Below are positions 16,473 to 29,585 of a stretch of 64,000 bases of DNA, piece by piece (position 1 is the first letter of the stretch; the number at the start of each line of letters is the position of its first letter). This DNA comes from Streptomyces sp. Ag109_O5-1. GTDB lineage: Bacteria > Actinomycetota > Actinomycetes > Streptomycetales > Streptomycetaceae. The notes beneath the pieces were generated by a model. That model ran no database searches. It was given only the letters and a program-made list of their open reading frames with translations, and was not told where the DNA came from. The DNA lies in contig NZ_RKQF01000001.1 of NCBI RefSeq assembly GCF_003814875.1, positions 558,001 to 622,000 on the forward strand. The letters run 5' to 3'. The translations under genes were made by a program, and so were the position numbers.

Positions 16473-17666
16473 TCAACCGGTGAGTTCGGACCGCCGCCGG
16501 GCGAGGTGTGCCCGTTCGGGCAGGCTGTCCGCGAGGCCGATGGCCGCGTCGTACTCGGCCACCGCCTCGGCGTCCCGGCCGAGGCGGCGCAGCAGATCGG
16601 CGCGGACGGCGTGCAGCACGTGGTACCCGTCGAGATCGAGCGCGTCGACCAGCTCCAGGGCCGGGCCCGGGCCCTGCACCTCGGCCACCGCGACCGCCCG
16701 GTTCAGCGCGACGACCGGGCTCGGGGCGACGGCCGTGAGCTGGTCGTACAGCCGCAGGATCTGTCCCCAGTCGGTGGCCCCGGCGGTCGGTGCGTCGCTG
16801 TGTACGGCGTTGATCGCGGCCTGGATCTGGTACGGGCCGGGGCGGTTGCGGCGCAGACACCGCCGGACCAGGTCCTGCCCCTCCTCGATCAGTTCCCGGT
16901 CCCACCGGCCGCGGTCCTGCTCGGGCAGCGCCACCAGATCGCCGTCGGCCGGCTCCCGGGCGGGCCGGCGGGCCTCGACGAGCAGCATCAGCGCGAGCAG
17001 CCCGGCGACCTCGGGCTCGTCCGGCATCAGCCCGTACAGCAGCCGTCCCAGCCGGACGGCCTCGGCGCACAGGGCGGGATCACCGCCGTACCCCTCGTTG
17101 AAGATCAGGTAGACGACGGCCAGTACTCCGCTCAGCCGGTCGGGCAGGTCGGCGTCCTTCGGTACCCGGTACGGGATGCCCGCGTCACGGATCTTGGCCT
17201 TGGCGCGCACCAGGCGCTGCGCGAGGGTGGCCTCGGGGACCAGGAAGGCGCGGGCGATCCGGGCGGTGCTGAGCCCGCCCAGCAGGCGCAGGGTGAGGGC
17301 GACCCGGGACTGGAGGGCGAGCGCGGGATGGCAGCAGGTGAAGATCAGACGGAGCCGTTCGTCGCGCACGGGGCCCTCCTCGGCCGGTGGGACGGGCGCG
17401 TGCAGCCGGGCGGCCTCGGCGTGCCGGGCGTCCCGGGAGGACTCGCGGCGCAGCCGGTCGAGCGCGCGGTTGCGGGCGGTGGTGATGATCCAGCCGGCCG
17501 GACTGGGCGGCACCCCGCTCTCCGGCCACCTGTCCAGTGCCGTGGTGAAGGCGTCCTGGACCGCTTCCTCGGCGAGGTCGATGTCGCCGAGGAAGCGGAC
17601 CAGGACCGAGACCGCGCGCCCGTACTCGGTACGGAAGACGGCCTCGACGTCGGCGGGGTCCGCCAT
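16473..17666 (-). CDS. ECF42-type RNA polymerase sigma factor with C-terminal TPR-like extension
   Basis: 397 residues. Sigma region 2 (about 5-70: [38 protein letters not shown]) and region 4 (about 115-165, [20 protein letters not shown]) are followed by a DUF6596/TPR-like part of about 220 residues with LIFNEGYGG and [16 protein letters not shown]. This architecture defines ECF42 sigma factors, in which the extension is required for activity. The start overlaps the stop of the DGPF partner by one base (TGATG). Output genes and stimulus are not visible, except its own operon promoter. Confidence 0.92.
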   Translation of the reverse strand: MADPADVEAVFRTEYGRAVSVLVRFLGDIDLAEEAVQDAFTTALDRWPESGVPPSPAGWIITTARNRALDRLRRESSRDARHAEAARLHAPVPPAEEGPVRDERLRLIFTCCHPALALQSRVALTLRLLGGLSTARIARAFLVPEATLAQRLVRAKAKIRDAGIPYRVPKDADLPDRLSGVLAVVYLIFNEGYGGDPALCAEAVRLGRLLYGLMPDEPEVAGLLALMLLVEARRPAREPADGDLVALPEQDRGRWDRELIEEGQDLVRRCLRRNRPGPYQIQAAINAVHSDAPTAGATDWGQILRLYDQLTAVAPSPVVALNRAVAVAEVQGPGPALELVDALDLDGYHVLHAVRADLLRRLGRDAEAVAEYDAAIGLADSLPERAHLARRRSELTG

Positions 17667-18016
17667 CAGTGCTGCCCCATGAAGGGCCGCACCTCGATGG
17701 GGAGGGTGGTGGCGAGGGCGCACTTGCGGCCCCACTCCAGGGCGGCGTCCAGGTCCTCCGCACGGATCAGGCAGATCCCGCCCAGGTATTCCTTGCCCTC
17801 GGCATAGGGCCCGTCGGTGATCAGCACGTCGCCGTCCTTGGGCCGCAGCACGGTGGCCGTCTGCGGGCCGTGCAGACCGTCCGCGAACACCCAGGCGCCG
17901 GCGGCGCGCAGCTCGTCGTTGAACGCGTCGACGTCGCGCATGATCTCGGCGAGCCGGGCGGGCGAGGGCGGGGTGCCGTCGGCCGGCTGGACCACACTGA
18001 GCAGGTAGTGCTTCAT
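17666..18016 (-). CDS. DGPF/YCII-domain partner of the ECF42 sigma factor
   Basis: 116 residues, one YCII-like ferredoxin fold. [19 protein letters not shown] carries the DGPF-family signature that names proteins linked to ECF42 sigma factors. ATG 18016 (MKHYLLSV) is preceded by GAGGAG six bases upstream; an ATG 18037 in frame lies on the far side of that ribosome site and is rejected. Its precise role in signalling is unknown. First gene of the operon. Confidence 0.9.
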   Translation of the reverse strand: MKHYLLSVVQPADGTPPSPARLAEIMRDVDAFNDELRAAGAWVFADGLHGPQTATVLRPKDGDVLITDGPYAEGKEYLGGICLIRAEDLDAALEWGRKCALATTLPIEVRPFMGQH

Positions 18017-18069
18017 GATGTTCTCCTCGGTCGTCATGGGACGTCATCGGGGGTGTCTTCGCCTTCTAC

Positions 18070-18095
18070 ACGAACGGAAGACCCCCGGATCGACA
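18070..18095 (-). promoter_or_regulatory. Candidate ECF42 promoter
   Basis: Reading leftward: TGTCGA at 18095-18090, 17 bases, then CGT at 18072-18070. This resembles the reported ECF42 target pattern, with TGTCGA at -35. It lies about 55 bases before the DGPF start, so the operon is probably autoregulated. Confidence 0.5.
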
Positions 18096-18127
18096 CCTCA
18101 CCCGGGGAAACCGAAAGAATCTTGTCC

Positions 18128-19168
18128 ATGACCGTCACCGCACATCCGCTCGTCACCCGCGCCCGGGAACTCGCCGACGGCCTGCTCTCCCCCGCCGCGG
18201 AACGCGTCGACCAGGACGGGGTGCCGGCGAGCCACATCGAGGCGATCAAGCACTCGGGCCTGCTCGGATTGAACGCGCCCGTGGAGTACGGCGGCTCGGC
18301 GGCGCCCGTGGCCGTCGTCCGCGAGACCGCGGAGATCCTGGCCGGGGCGTGCTGCTCGACCTGGTTCGTGCAGACGCAGCACCACACGCCGGTGACGACC
18401 CTGACGGCGACCGGACTGCCGGTGCGGGAACGCCTGCTGGGCCCGCTGGCGCGCGGTGAGCTGCTTTCCGGGGTGGCGTACGCGCATCTGCGCTCGTATC
18501 CGCGGCTCCCCGTGCGGGTGAGGCGGCAGGCGGACGGCTGGCACTTCCGGGGAACGGTCCCCTGGTACACCGGCTGGGGCCTGAACGACGTGATGCTGCT
18601 GGCCGGGGTGACCGAGGACGACGAGGCGCTGTTCGCCTTCACCGAGGCACGCAAGCAGCCGGGCCTGGCCGTGTCGGAGCCGATGCGGCTGGCGGCGCTC
18701 ACCGCCTCCCGGACGGTCTCCCTGCGCCTGGACGGCCTGCGGGTGCCGGAGGAGGCGGTGGCGCTCCGGCTGCCGTTCGGGGACTGGGCGGCGACGGACC
18801 GCCCGAAGACCCGCAACGCCAACCCGGCGGTCTTCGGCATCACGTCGGCGGCACTGGAACTGGTGGAGGAGGAGTACGCCGCTCCGCTGCGACTCCGCCT
18901 GGAGGGGATCCGGCACCGGGCCTACACGCTGGCCGATCATCCGGTGCCGCATGAGCATACGGAGGAACGCCTGGCGCTCCGGGAAGAGGCGTTCACGCTG
19001 ATGCGTACGACCACGACGGCGGCCGTGGTCTCCGGAGGCGGCCGCGCCATGTCCGTGGGCAACCGCGCCCAACGCCTCGCCAGGGAGGGCCTTTCCCTCC
19101 TGGTCCAGGGCCAGACCGGCGAATCACGCACGGCACATCTGCAGCGACTCGCCGAGCGACCCCGCTGA
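18128..19168 (+). CDS. Acyl-CoA dehydrogenase-fold flavoprotein (HsaA/DszC-like group)
   Basis: 346 residues with the acyl-CoA dehydrogenase arrangement of N-terminal helices, a central beta domain (about 110-215: LLSGVAYAHLRSYPRLPVRV, WHFRGTVPWYTGWG) and C-terminal helices. The sequence SGGGRAMSVGNRAQRLAREG near the end matches the flavin-dependent monooxygenase branch (SGGGRAMSxxxxxQRxxRE), which uses reduced flavin, rather than true beta-oxidation enzymes. No flavin reductase is adjacent. ATG 18128. It is divergent from the ECF42 operon and its start region may be influenced by that promoter. Confidence 0.75.
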   Translation: MTVTAHPLVTRARELADGLLSPAAERVDQDGVPASHIEAIKHSGLLGLNAPVEYGGSAAPVAVVRETAEILAGACCSTWFVQTQHHTPVTTLTATGLPVRERLLGPLARGELLSGVAYAHLRSYPRLPVRVRRQADGWHFRGTVPWYTGWGLNDVMLLAGVTEDDEALFAFTEARKQPGLAVSEPMRLAALTASRTVSLRLDGLRVPEEAVALRLPFGDWAATDRPKTRNANPAVFGITSAALELVEEEYAAPLRLRLEGIRHRAYTLADHPVPHEHTEERLALREEAFTLMRTTTTAAVVSGGGRAMSVGNRAQRLAREGLSLLVQGQTGESRTAHLQRLAERPR

Positions 19169-19236
19169 CCCACCGGGGCCAGGACCGCAATCACCGCTTC
19201 CCACGTGCTCGTCAACGGCCGCTGCACGGTCGTCTT

Positions 19237-19332
19237 CCGATCCGCTTCGCCGAGGACCGCCCACATGAGCCGGCTCCCGTGCTGTTCGAAGGCGCGCAGG
19301 AGATCAGCCGCCGGATGGGCTGCCCGGGCTGA
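19237..19332 (+). pseudogene. Remnant of an IclR-family regulator C-terminus
   Basis: One frame reads IRFAEDRPHEPAPVLFEGAQ then EISRRMGCPG and stops. It aligns without gaps to the last 30 residues of the intact IclR protein at 31407-32204 ([30 protein letters not shown]). Upstream of about 19237 the similarity fades and no start or DNA-binding domain remains. A hairpin terminator follows directly. I read it as a decayed paralogue or orthologue beside folD. Confidence 0.65.
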
Positions 19333-19349
19333 GACTTCCGCTTTCCGCG

Positions 19350-19386
19350 GGCGGAGAACGGCGTGGGCTCGGGGCCGTTCTCCGCC
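19350..19386. terminator. Bidirectional hairpin terminator
   Basis: 13-bp perfect stem GGCGGAGAACGGC with an 11-base loop, between the IclR remnant and the folD stop at 19397. Confidence 0.75.
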
Positions 19387-19396
19387 AGGGGCGTGC

Positions 19397-20266
19397 TCAG
19401 CGGGTTCGAGCGGGGTCCGCGTTCCTCTCGGCGGCCTCGACGACGTTGGCGAGCAGCATCGCCCGGGTCATGGGGCCCACTCCTCCCGGCATGGGCGCCA
19501 CCCAGCCCGCGACTTGAGCGGCCTCCGGGTGGACGTCGCCCGCGAGGCCGTGCTCGGTGCGGGTGATGCCGACGTCCAGGACGGCCGCGCCGGGACGCAG
19601 CATGTCCTTGGTGATGAGTCCGGGCGAGCCGGCGGCCGCGACGACGATGTCCGCCTCGCGGACATGCCAGGCCAGGCCCTTGGTGCCGGTGTGGCAGAGG
19701 GTGACGGTGGCGTTCTCGGAGCGGCGGGTGAGGAGCAGCCCGATCGGCCGCCCGACGGTGATGCCCCGGCCGATCACGCAGACCCGCGCTCCGGCGATCG
19801 GCACCTCATGGCGACGGAGCAGTTCGACGATGCCGCGTGGGGTGCAGGGCAGGGGCGCGTCGACGCCGAGGACGAGCCGCCCCAGGTTGACCGGGTGCAG
19901 TCCGTCGGCGTCCTTGGCCGGGTCCATGCACTCCAGCACGGCGTTGGCGTCCAGGTGGCGCGGAAGCGGCAGTTGGACGATGTAGCCGGTGCAGTCCGGG
20001 TCGGCGTTGAGCGCGTCGACGACGTCCTCGACCTGTTGTTGCGAGGCATCGGCGGGGAGTTCCCGGCGCAGGGAGGCGATACCGACCTGCGCACAGTCCC
20101 GGTGCTTGCCGGCGACGTAGGAGTGACTGCCGGGGTCGTCGCCGACGAGCACGGTACCGAGCCCCGGCGGACGCCCGCCGTCGGCGGTCAACTTGGCGAC
20201 ACGTTCAGCGAGTTCACGACGGATGAGGGCGGCGGTCGCCTTCCCGTCCAGCACTTGTGCGGTCAC
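19397..20266 (-). CDS. folD: Bifunctional methylene-THF dehydrogenase / methenyl-THF cyclohydrolase
   Basis: 289 residues, full length. It interconverts 5,10-methylene-THF and 10-formyl-THF. The catalytic YxxxK lies in [10 protein letters not shown]; the folate and NADP regions show [33 protein letters not shown] (normally GRSxxVGxP) and the closing [17 protein letters not shown] 20266 is fixed by AAGGAGG seven bases upstream. Together with the dimethylglycine oxidase upstream it would oxidise methyl groups released as methylene-THF. A housekeeping folD may exist elsewhere. Confidence 0.95.
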   Translation of the reverse strand: MTAQVLDGKATAALIRRELAERVAKLTADGGRPPGLGTVLVGDDPGSHSYVAGKHRDCAQVGIASLRRELPADASQQQVEDVVDALNADPDCTGYIVQLPLPRHLDANAVLECMDPAKDADGLHPVNLGRLVLGVDAPLPCTPRGIVELLRRHEVPIAGARVCVIGRGITVGRPIGLLLTRRSENATVTLCHTGTKGLAWHVREADIVVAAAGSPGLITKDMLRPGAAVLDVGITRTEHGLAGDVHPEAAQVAGWVAPMPGGVGPMTRAMLLANVVEAAERNADPARTR

Positions 20267-20298
20267 CGACGGTCCTCCTTCCGAGAAGCTGAACCACA

Positions 20299-20362
20299 GC
20301 GCCCCGTCAGGGGCGCGGGGCTGTATCGATGTGCGGCTACCGCCGCGTGGGCGCGACCGGCC
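20299..20362. repeat. Dispersed intergenic repeat, variant copy 2
   Basis: Starts with the same GCGCCCCGTCAGGGGCGC hairpin as the copies at 11037 and 56055, then diverges to a GGGGCTGTATCGATGTGCGG arm. It lies downstream of the dimethylglycine oxidase gene and upstream of folD, and probably terminates the former. Confidence 0.7.
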
Positions 20363-20415
20363 ACGAAACGGCCGCAGACGAACAACGACAGATCGCGGCA
20401 CTCTCCTCGAAACAC

Positions 20416-22920
<2,505 letters not shown>

Positions 22921-23004
22921 TCAATGTGCCCGTCCCCGAGGAGAGGTGTCAAGGGGGCGGTGACATCGGAGAACAGCCCTGCGAACGGGCCCTGGAAATG
23001 GCAA

Positions 23005-23046
23005 CGCCCGGTGGGCGGCGCACAGCTGCGCGCCGCCCACCGGGCG
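23005..23046 (-). terminator. Strong hairpin terminator of the betB-ABC transporter operon
   Basis: 17-bp perfect stem, CGCCCGGTGGGCGGCGC and its complement, with an 8-base loop, 25 bases beyond the stop at 23072. Confidence 0.85.
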
Positions 23047-23071
23047 TGTTCGGCCGTCTGCCGGCTCTCGG

Positions 23072-24037
23072 CTACTTCAGCCAGGCGTCGACCTTGTCCT
23101 TGTTGGCGTCGACCCACTTCTTCGCCGCCGCGTCGTCCGACAGCTTGTCCTGGGCGATGTACTTGGCCACGGTGTTCTGGTCGTCGTTGGTCCAGTTGAA
23201 GTTCTTCACCAGCTTGTACGCCGGGCTGTCCGACTTGGCGAAGCTGGTGCTGACGATCTTGTCCAGGTCGTAGACGGGGTAGTCGCAGGCGACCTTCGCC
23301 GCGTCGGCGTCGCAACCCGTCGTGTACTTGGGCAGGTTCACCTTCACCAGCGGTACCTCGGACAGGAACCACTGCGGTTCGTAGAAGTAGCCGATCAGCC
23401 ACTGCTTGTTCTTCTCGGCCGTGCGGAAGGCCTGGATGAGCGCGGTCTCGCTGCCCGCGTACACCACCTTGAAGTTCAGCTTCAGGTTGGTGACCAGGGC
23501 GGCGTCGTTGGTGACGTACGACGGGTCGCCGTCGAGGAGTTGACCCTTGCCGCCCGACTCGGACGTCTTGAAGTTGGCGGCGTACTTGTTCAGGCTCTCC
23601 CAGTTGGTGATGTCGGGGTGCGCCTTGGCCAGCCACGGCGGCACGTACCAGCCGATGATGCCCTTGTTGCCGGTGGAGCCCGCCTCGACGGCTGTCTTCT
23701 GGCCGGTGATGTACTTCTTCTTCAGGTCGTCGTGGCCCCAGTTCTCCAGGACGGCGTCGACCTCGCCGGTCCCGAAGCCCTGCCAGGCGATCTCCTCCTT
23801 CAGGTCCTTCTTGTTGACCGTGCAGCCGAGGTCGTGCTGTGCGACGTACGCGACGACCGCCGCGTCCGCCTCGTAGCCGACCCACGGGTTGACGGCCAGG
23901 TTGAAAGTGCCGCACTTCCCCCCGGAGCTCTTCGAGCCCGCGGAGGAGCTGTCGCCGACCTTCGCACCGCCGCACGCCGTGAGGGTGAGGCCGAGGACGG
24001 CCAGGCCGGCCGCGCCGGCTCGCCAGTGTCTTGACAT
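23072..24037 (-). CDS. Glycine betaine/proline-type ABC transporter substrate-binding lipoprotein
   Basis: 321 residues. A signal peptide ends in the lipobox LTAC (about residue 22), so the protein is membrane-anchored. The OpuAC/ProX fold is visible in FNLAVNPWVGYEADAAVVAY and WQGFGTGEVDAVLENWGHDD; the tryptophans WVGYE, NWGH and WYVPPW are those that cage the quaternary ammonium of betaine or choline. ATG 24037 follows GGAG. It is the last gene of the operon betB, ATPase, permease, binding protein, with the terminator directly after. Confidence 0.92.
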   Translation of the reverse strand: MSRHWRAGAAGLAVLGLTLTACGGAKVGDSSSAGSKSSGGKCGTFNLAVNPWVGYEADAAVVAYVAQHDLGCTVNKKDLKEEIAWQGFGTGEVDAVLENWGHDDLKKKYITGQKTAVEAGSTGNKGIIGWYVPPWLAKAHPDITNWESLNKYAANFKTSESGGKGQLLDGDPSYVTNDAALVTNLKLNFKVVYAGSETALIQAFRTAEKNKQWLIGYFYEPQWFLSEVPLVKVNLPKYTTGCDADAAKVACDYPVYDLDKIVSTSFAKSDSPAYKLVKNFNWTNDDQNTVAKYIAQDKLSDDAAAKKWVDANKDKVDAWLK

Positions 24038-24050
24038 GGTGTCGCGCTCC

Positions 24051-26026
24051 TTATGCCCTGGTGCGTCGCGCCGCAGCCTGAGTGATCCGGTCGAACATGA
24101 CTCCGAGCAGTACGATGGCGAGCCCTGCCGCCAGGCCCTTGCCGTACAGCTCGCCCTGCGAGAAACCGGCCACAACGTCGTAGCCGAGAGCGCCTGCGCC
24201 AACCAGGCCGCCCAACACAACCATCGACAGCACGTAGATCAGGCCCTGGTTGGTCGCGAGGGTCAGGGCGCTGCGTGCCATCGGCAGCTGGACCTTGGTG
24301 ATGATCTGCCAGGAGTTGCACCCGGCCGAGGTGGCCGCCTCCACGGTGGACTCGGACACGTTCCGCACCCCGTCCGCGATGATCTTGATGGCGACGGGGG
24401 CCGCGTAGACGACGCCCGCGATGATCGCGGTGAAGCGGGTGGCGCCGAACAGCGCCAGGAACGGCACGAGATAGACGAACGGCGGCATGACCTGCGCGGC
24501 GTCCAGAGTGGGCCGGATCAGCCGGTCCGCCAGCGTGCTGCGGCCCATCCACACGCCGAAGACGACGCCGGCCAGCATCGTCAGGATCGTGGCCACGACG
24601 GTCGAGGCGAGGGTGGTCATGCTGTCCGACCAGAGTCCGGTACCGACCAGCAGCCCGACACACACGGCCGCCGTCACCCCGGCCCGCCGGCCGCCGAGGA
24701 CCGCGCCGAGCGCGACCAGGACAGCGCCGACCAGCCACCACGGGGAGTCGGTGAGCAGGGTCTGGAAGGGGTTGAGCAGGCCGTTGGTGACGGCGTCCCG
24801 CAGGGCGTTGGTGAGGCCGAAGAGATGGTCCTGCAGCCACGTGGACGTGGTGTCGGCAGCGCTCGCTATGTGGCTGCCGACGGTGCCGTCACCGGGGAAC
24901 TCGGCCGCCCAGACGTAGGTGTGGGACAGGTAGACCAGGACGAGGGCCGCGACCCCGCCCGCCCCCAGCAGCGGGCGGCGCCACTTGGCGAACCGGCCCT
25001 CGCCCGTACGGCGGCTCTCGGTGCGTACGGCAGCCGCCGTGGTGACCCGGTCGAGCACGATGGCCATGACGACGATGGCGAGGCCGGCGTTGAAGGCGGT
25101 GCCGACGTCGAGCGACTGGAGAGCCTGGACGACGGTCTTGCCGAGGCCGGGCGCGTCGATCAGGGCCGCGATGGTGACCATGGCCAGGGCGGCCATGATG
25201 GTCTGGTTGACCCCCACGACGACCGTGCGCTTCGACATCGGCAGCAGCACCTTCACCAGTTGCTGCGCGCGGGTGGCGCCGAGTGAGTCGGCCGCCTCGA
25301 CGGTGGTCTCGGGGACCGAGCGGATGGCGTACGCGGTGATGCGGATGGCGGGCGGGGCCGCGTAGATGACCGTGGTGATCACGGCGGAGGCGCCGCCGAT
25401 GAGGAAGATCAGGGTCAGCGGGGCGAGGTAGACGAAGGTCGGCATCGTCTGCATGAAGTCCAGGAAGGGCGTCATGATCCGGTTGACCCGGTCGGAGAGC
25501 CCGGCCCAGACGCCCAGCGGGATGCCGATGACCAGCGCCACGAGCACCGCCGACAGGGTAAGCGCCAGGGTGTCCATGCTCTCCTGCCACAGGCCCTGCA
25601 GCCCGAAGAAGGTGAAGCCGGCCACGGCCAGCAGCGCGACCCGCCAGTTGCCCACGGCCCAGGAGACGTAGCCGACGAGTCCGACGACGCCGAGCCAGCC
25701 GATCTGCGGGACTGGGCGGGAGCCGCTGGGCTGGGAGATAAGCGACTGGACGAAGGTCACCAGGTTGTCGATGACCAGCCGGATCTCGTTGAAGAAGTAC
25801 AGGAAGACCGGGTTGGAGTTGCGGTTGGCGCCGATGCTGTCGTTGACGTCGTTCAGCCAGCGGTGCAGACCGGTCAGGTCGGCCGCGGCCAGGGTCAGCG
25901 TCTGTCGGCCGCGCAGCACGGCGAAGAGCAGCAGCCAGAGGACCAGGATCGCGGCCACCACCATCGGGCGGCTGACCTTCTGCCGTATGGACGCGACCGG
26001 CGCGGTGGCGTCGGCGACGGCGGCCA

Positions 26027-26027
<1 letters not shown>
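24051..26027 (-). CDS. Betaine-type ABC transporter, duplicated fused permease
   Basis: 658 residues containing two complete BPD_transp_1 permease domains in tandem. Domain 1 (about 165-340) has GVWAGLSDRVNRIMTPFLDF and the EAA loop EAADSLGATRAQQLVKVLLP. Domain 2 (about 465-640) has GVWMGRSTLADRLIRPTLDA and EAATSAGCNSWQIITKVQLP. Ordinary OpuAB/ProW carry a single domain, so this fusion probably supplies both halves of the channel. The start overlaps the ATPase stop (TGATG); the next gene begins 13 bases after its stop. Confidence 0.92.
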
Positions 26028-27115
<1,088 letters not shown>

Positions 27116-27134
27116 GATCGGCCTCTTTTCGGCG

Positions 27135-28604
27135 TCAGCCGCTGAACCAGCGCTGCGGCCGGGGTTGGATGTTCTGCCAGATGTGTTTGGGCTCTCGGTA
27201 CTCGTCCAGGCCGGTCGGTCCCAGCTCCCGGCCCACGCCCGAGTGCCCGAAGCCACCCCATTCCGCTTGCGGCACATAGGGGTGGTAGTCGTTGATCCAG
27301 ACGGTGCCGTGGCGCAGCCTGCGCGCGACCCGCTGCGCCTTGCCCGCGTCCTGTGTCCAGACGGCACCGGCGAGGCCGTACTCCGTGTCGTTGGCGATGC
27401 GGACGGCGTCGTCCTCGTCGCGGAAGCGTTCGACGGTGAGCACGGGCCCGAAGGACTCCTCGTGCACCACGCGCATGTCCTGCCGGCACTCGTCGAGGAC
27501 GGTGGGCGGGTAGTAGAAGCCGTTCGCCAGCGCGGGATCGTCGGGGCGCGTACCGCCGCAGCGCAGTACGGCGCCCTCGGCGATCCCGGCGGCGACGTAC
27601 GCCTCGACCTTCTCGCGGTGCTGTGCGGAGATCAGCGCGCCGGTCTCGGCCTCGGGGTCGAAGGGGCCGCCGAGACGGATGAGCCGGGCGCGGCGTACGA
27701 CCTCGTCGACGAAGGCGTCGTGGATCGAGTCCTCGACGATCAGCCGGGCGCCGGCCGAGCAGACCTGCCCGGAGTGCAGGAAGACGGCGGTGAGCGCGAA
27801 GTCCACGGCGGTCTCGAAGTCGGCGTCGGCGAAGACCACGTTCGGGTTCTTGCCGCCGAGTTCGAGGGCGACCTTCTTCACCGTGGCGGCGGCGGTGGCC
27901 ATGATGTGCCGGCCGGTGTGCAGGCCGCCGGTGAAGGACACCATGTCGACCTCCGGGTGGTCGGCCAGCGGTGCGCCCGCCTCGGCTCCGGCGCCCAGCA
28001 CCAGGTTGGCGGCGCCGGCAGGTAGCCCGGCCTCCTCCAGGGCCTTCATCAGGAGGATCGAGGTGGAGGGGGTGAGCTCGCTGGGCTTGAGGACGATCGT
28101 GTTGCCCGCGAGCAGCGCCGGGGCGACCTTCCAGGAGGCTTGCAGCAGCGGGTAGTTCCAGGGGGTGATCAGCCCGCAGACGCCGACGGGTTCGTAGGTG
28201 ACCCGGCTGAGCGCGTCGTCGCGGCCGGTGTCGACCACGCGTCCTGCGCTGGTGCCGGCGATGCCGCCGTAGTAGCGGAAGCAGGAGACGACGTCGGCGA
28301 TGTCGTACTCGCTCTCCACCAGGCGCTTGCCCGTGTCCAGGGACTCGGCGCGGGCGAAGTCCTTGGCGTCCCGCTCGATGATGTCGGCGGTGCGCAGCAG
28401 CAGTGCGCCGCGCTCACGCTCCGGGGTGTGCGGCCAGGGGCCCTCGTCGAACGCGCGCCGGGCCGCGGCGATCGCGGCCTCGGTGTCGGGGCGGCCGGCC
28501 TCCGAGACCGTCGCGACGAGTGCGCCGTCCGCGGGACAGCGGATCTCGCGCTGGCCGCCGGCCACCGCGGCGCGCCATTTTCCATCCATGTACAGATCTG
28601 CCAC
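27135..28604 (-). CDS. betB: Betaine aldehyde dehydrogenase
   Basis: 489 residues, the expected length. It oxidises betaine aldehyde to glycine betaine with NAD(P). Motifs: [42 protein letters not shown] (general-base Glu), [14 protein letters not shown] (catalytic Cys) and [12 protein letters not shown]. The GTG at 28604 gives a natural N-terminus ([10 protein letters not shown]) and has AAGG upstream; longer in-frame starts lack support. It heads the betB-transporter operon, and its promoter carries a GTTGCG half site at 28630. BetB identity rests on context plus family features; other aldehydes are possible. Confidence 0.9.
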   Translation of the reverse strand: MADLYMDGKWRAAVAGGQREIRCPADGALVATVSEAGRPDTEAAIAAARRAFDEGPWPHTPERERGALLLRTADIIERDAKDFARAESLDTGKRLVESEYDIADVVSCFRYYGGIAGTSAGRVVDTGRDDALSRVTYEPVGVCGLITPWNYPLLQASWKVAPALLAGNTIVLKPSELTPSTSILLMKALEEAGLPAGAANLVLGAGAEAGAPLADHPEVDMVSFTGGLHTGRHIMATAAATVKKVALELGGKNPNVVFADADFETAVDFALTAVFLHSGQVCSAGARLIVEDSIHDAFVDEVVRRARLIRLGGPFDPEAETGALISAQHREKVEAYVAAGIAEGAVLRCGGTRPDDPALANGFYYPPTVLDECRQDMRVVHEESFGPVLTVERFRDEDDAVRIANDTEYGLAGAVWTQDAGKAQRVARRLRHGTVWINDYHPYVPQAEWGGFGHSGVGRELGPTGLDEYREPKHIWQNIQPRPQRWFSG

Positions 28605-28629
28605 GGCCGCGCCCTTCGAGCCCGAAATC

Positions 28630-28646
28630 GTTGCGCATTGTGCATT
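28630..28646. promoter_or_regulatory. Degenerate cluster operator at the betB promoter
   Basis: One perfect arm GTTGCG, five bases, then a degenerate arm TGCATT (three of six match). Located 26 bases upstream of the betB start, so it is a weaker candidate than the sites at 31325 and 35045. Confidence 0.35.
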
Positions 28647-28737
28647 GGATTGCTTGTGGTGGAACACCCTGGCCGAATGGACTGATGCACGTCAAGGGGT
28701 TCGCGGGTCCCGATTCGGCCGCGGAATCGGCGCCCCC

Positions 28738-29580
28738 TCATGGGGTGTCAGCCAGCCGGTCCAGCAGGGCGCGGCGCCATCGCTCCGTCTCGGCGACCTG
28801 GTTGAAGGTGAACAGGTGCAGGCCCGCCACGCCCGCCGACGGCCCGGTGAACGCCGCCGCGCCGCGTGCGAGGAGCCGTTCCGGGTCGTAGCCGCCGGGC
28901 GCCGCGAAGCGCAGGAACCAGGACGTGTGCCTGGTGAGGAAGCGGGTCGACTCCCCCACCCCGATCTTCGTCGCCATGGCCAGCAGCTTGGCCCGCTGCA
29001 CGGGCCCGGCGACGCCGATGTATACGGGCAGGACGACGTCACGGGCCCGGATCCGGGTGATCCAGTCGCCGAGCACGCGCGCGTCGAAGCAGAGGTTGCT
29101 GACGATGTACGTGGCGTGCGCCCGCTTGTCCCACATCGCCTGGATGGTGAGGTCGTCGTGGATGAGCGGATGGCTCTCCGGGTAGCCGGTGATGCCCGTC
29201 CCGGCGAAGGGGCTGCCCAGTTCGGTCAGCCGGCGCAGCACCGGCAGCGCCCCGTCGTACGGCCCGGCGGGCGGATCGGCGTCGCCCGCCGGGACGAAGA
29301 CGTCGTCGACGCCTGCCGTGAGCAGTCGCTCGGTGACGTCCTTCAGGTGGGTTTCGTCCCGCAGCAGCCGTGCCGGGACGTGCGGGACGACCCGGTACCC
29401 GTGCGCGGTGAGCCGTTCGGTGAGTGCGAGGGTCGGTTCCAGGCCCTTGGCCGGCGACGCCGTGACCGTGACCACGACGTCGCGGGGCACCTGGGCCAGG
29501 ACCTTCTCCTCGGTCGCCCTCGCCGGCAGCACCTCGTAGCGGACGCGGGCGAGCAGCGCCCGCAGGGCCTCGGCCCCCAT
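28738..29580 (-). CDS. Methylenetetrahydrofolate reductase-like protein
   Basis: 280 residues, a (beta/alpha)8 barrel of the MTHFR family with RYEVLPARATEEKVLAQVP at the first strand (catalytic Glu region), VVPHVPARLLRDETHLKD, GITGYPESHPLIHDD and QAMWDKRAHATYIVSNLCFD. It would reduce methylene-THF to methyl-THF, or act in reverse on a related C1 folate. It starts five bases after the betA stop, so co-expression is certain enough to link it to choline catabolism. The usual biosynthetic MetF is expected elsewhere. Confidence 0.85.
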   Translation of the reverse strand: MGAEALRALLARVRYEVLPARATEEKVLAQVPRDVVVTVTASPAKGLEPTLALTERLTAHGYRVVPHVPARLLRDETHLKDVTERLLTAGVDDVFVPAGDADPPAGPYDGALPVLRRLTELGSPFAGTGITGYPESHPLIHDDLTIQAMWDKRAHATYIVSNLCFDARVLGDWITRIRARDVVLPVYIGVAGPVQRAKLLAMATKIGVGESTRFLTRHTSWFLRFAAPGGYDPERLLARGAAAFTGPSAGVAGLHLFTFNQVAETERWRRALLDRLADTP

Positions 29581-29585
29581 GTCCG

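Noticed and set aside
14742..17807. A 1021-codon plus-strand open frame
   Set aside because: It runs antisense through the aldehyde dehydrogenase and sigma factor genes; its sequence is a GC-driven shadow without any domain.
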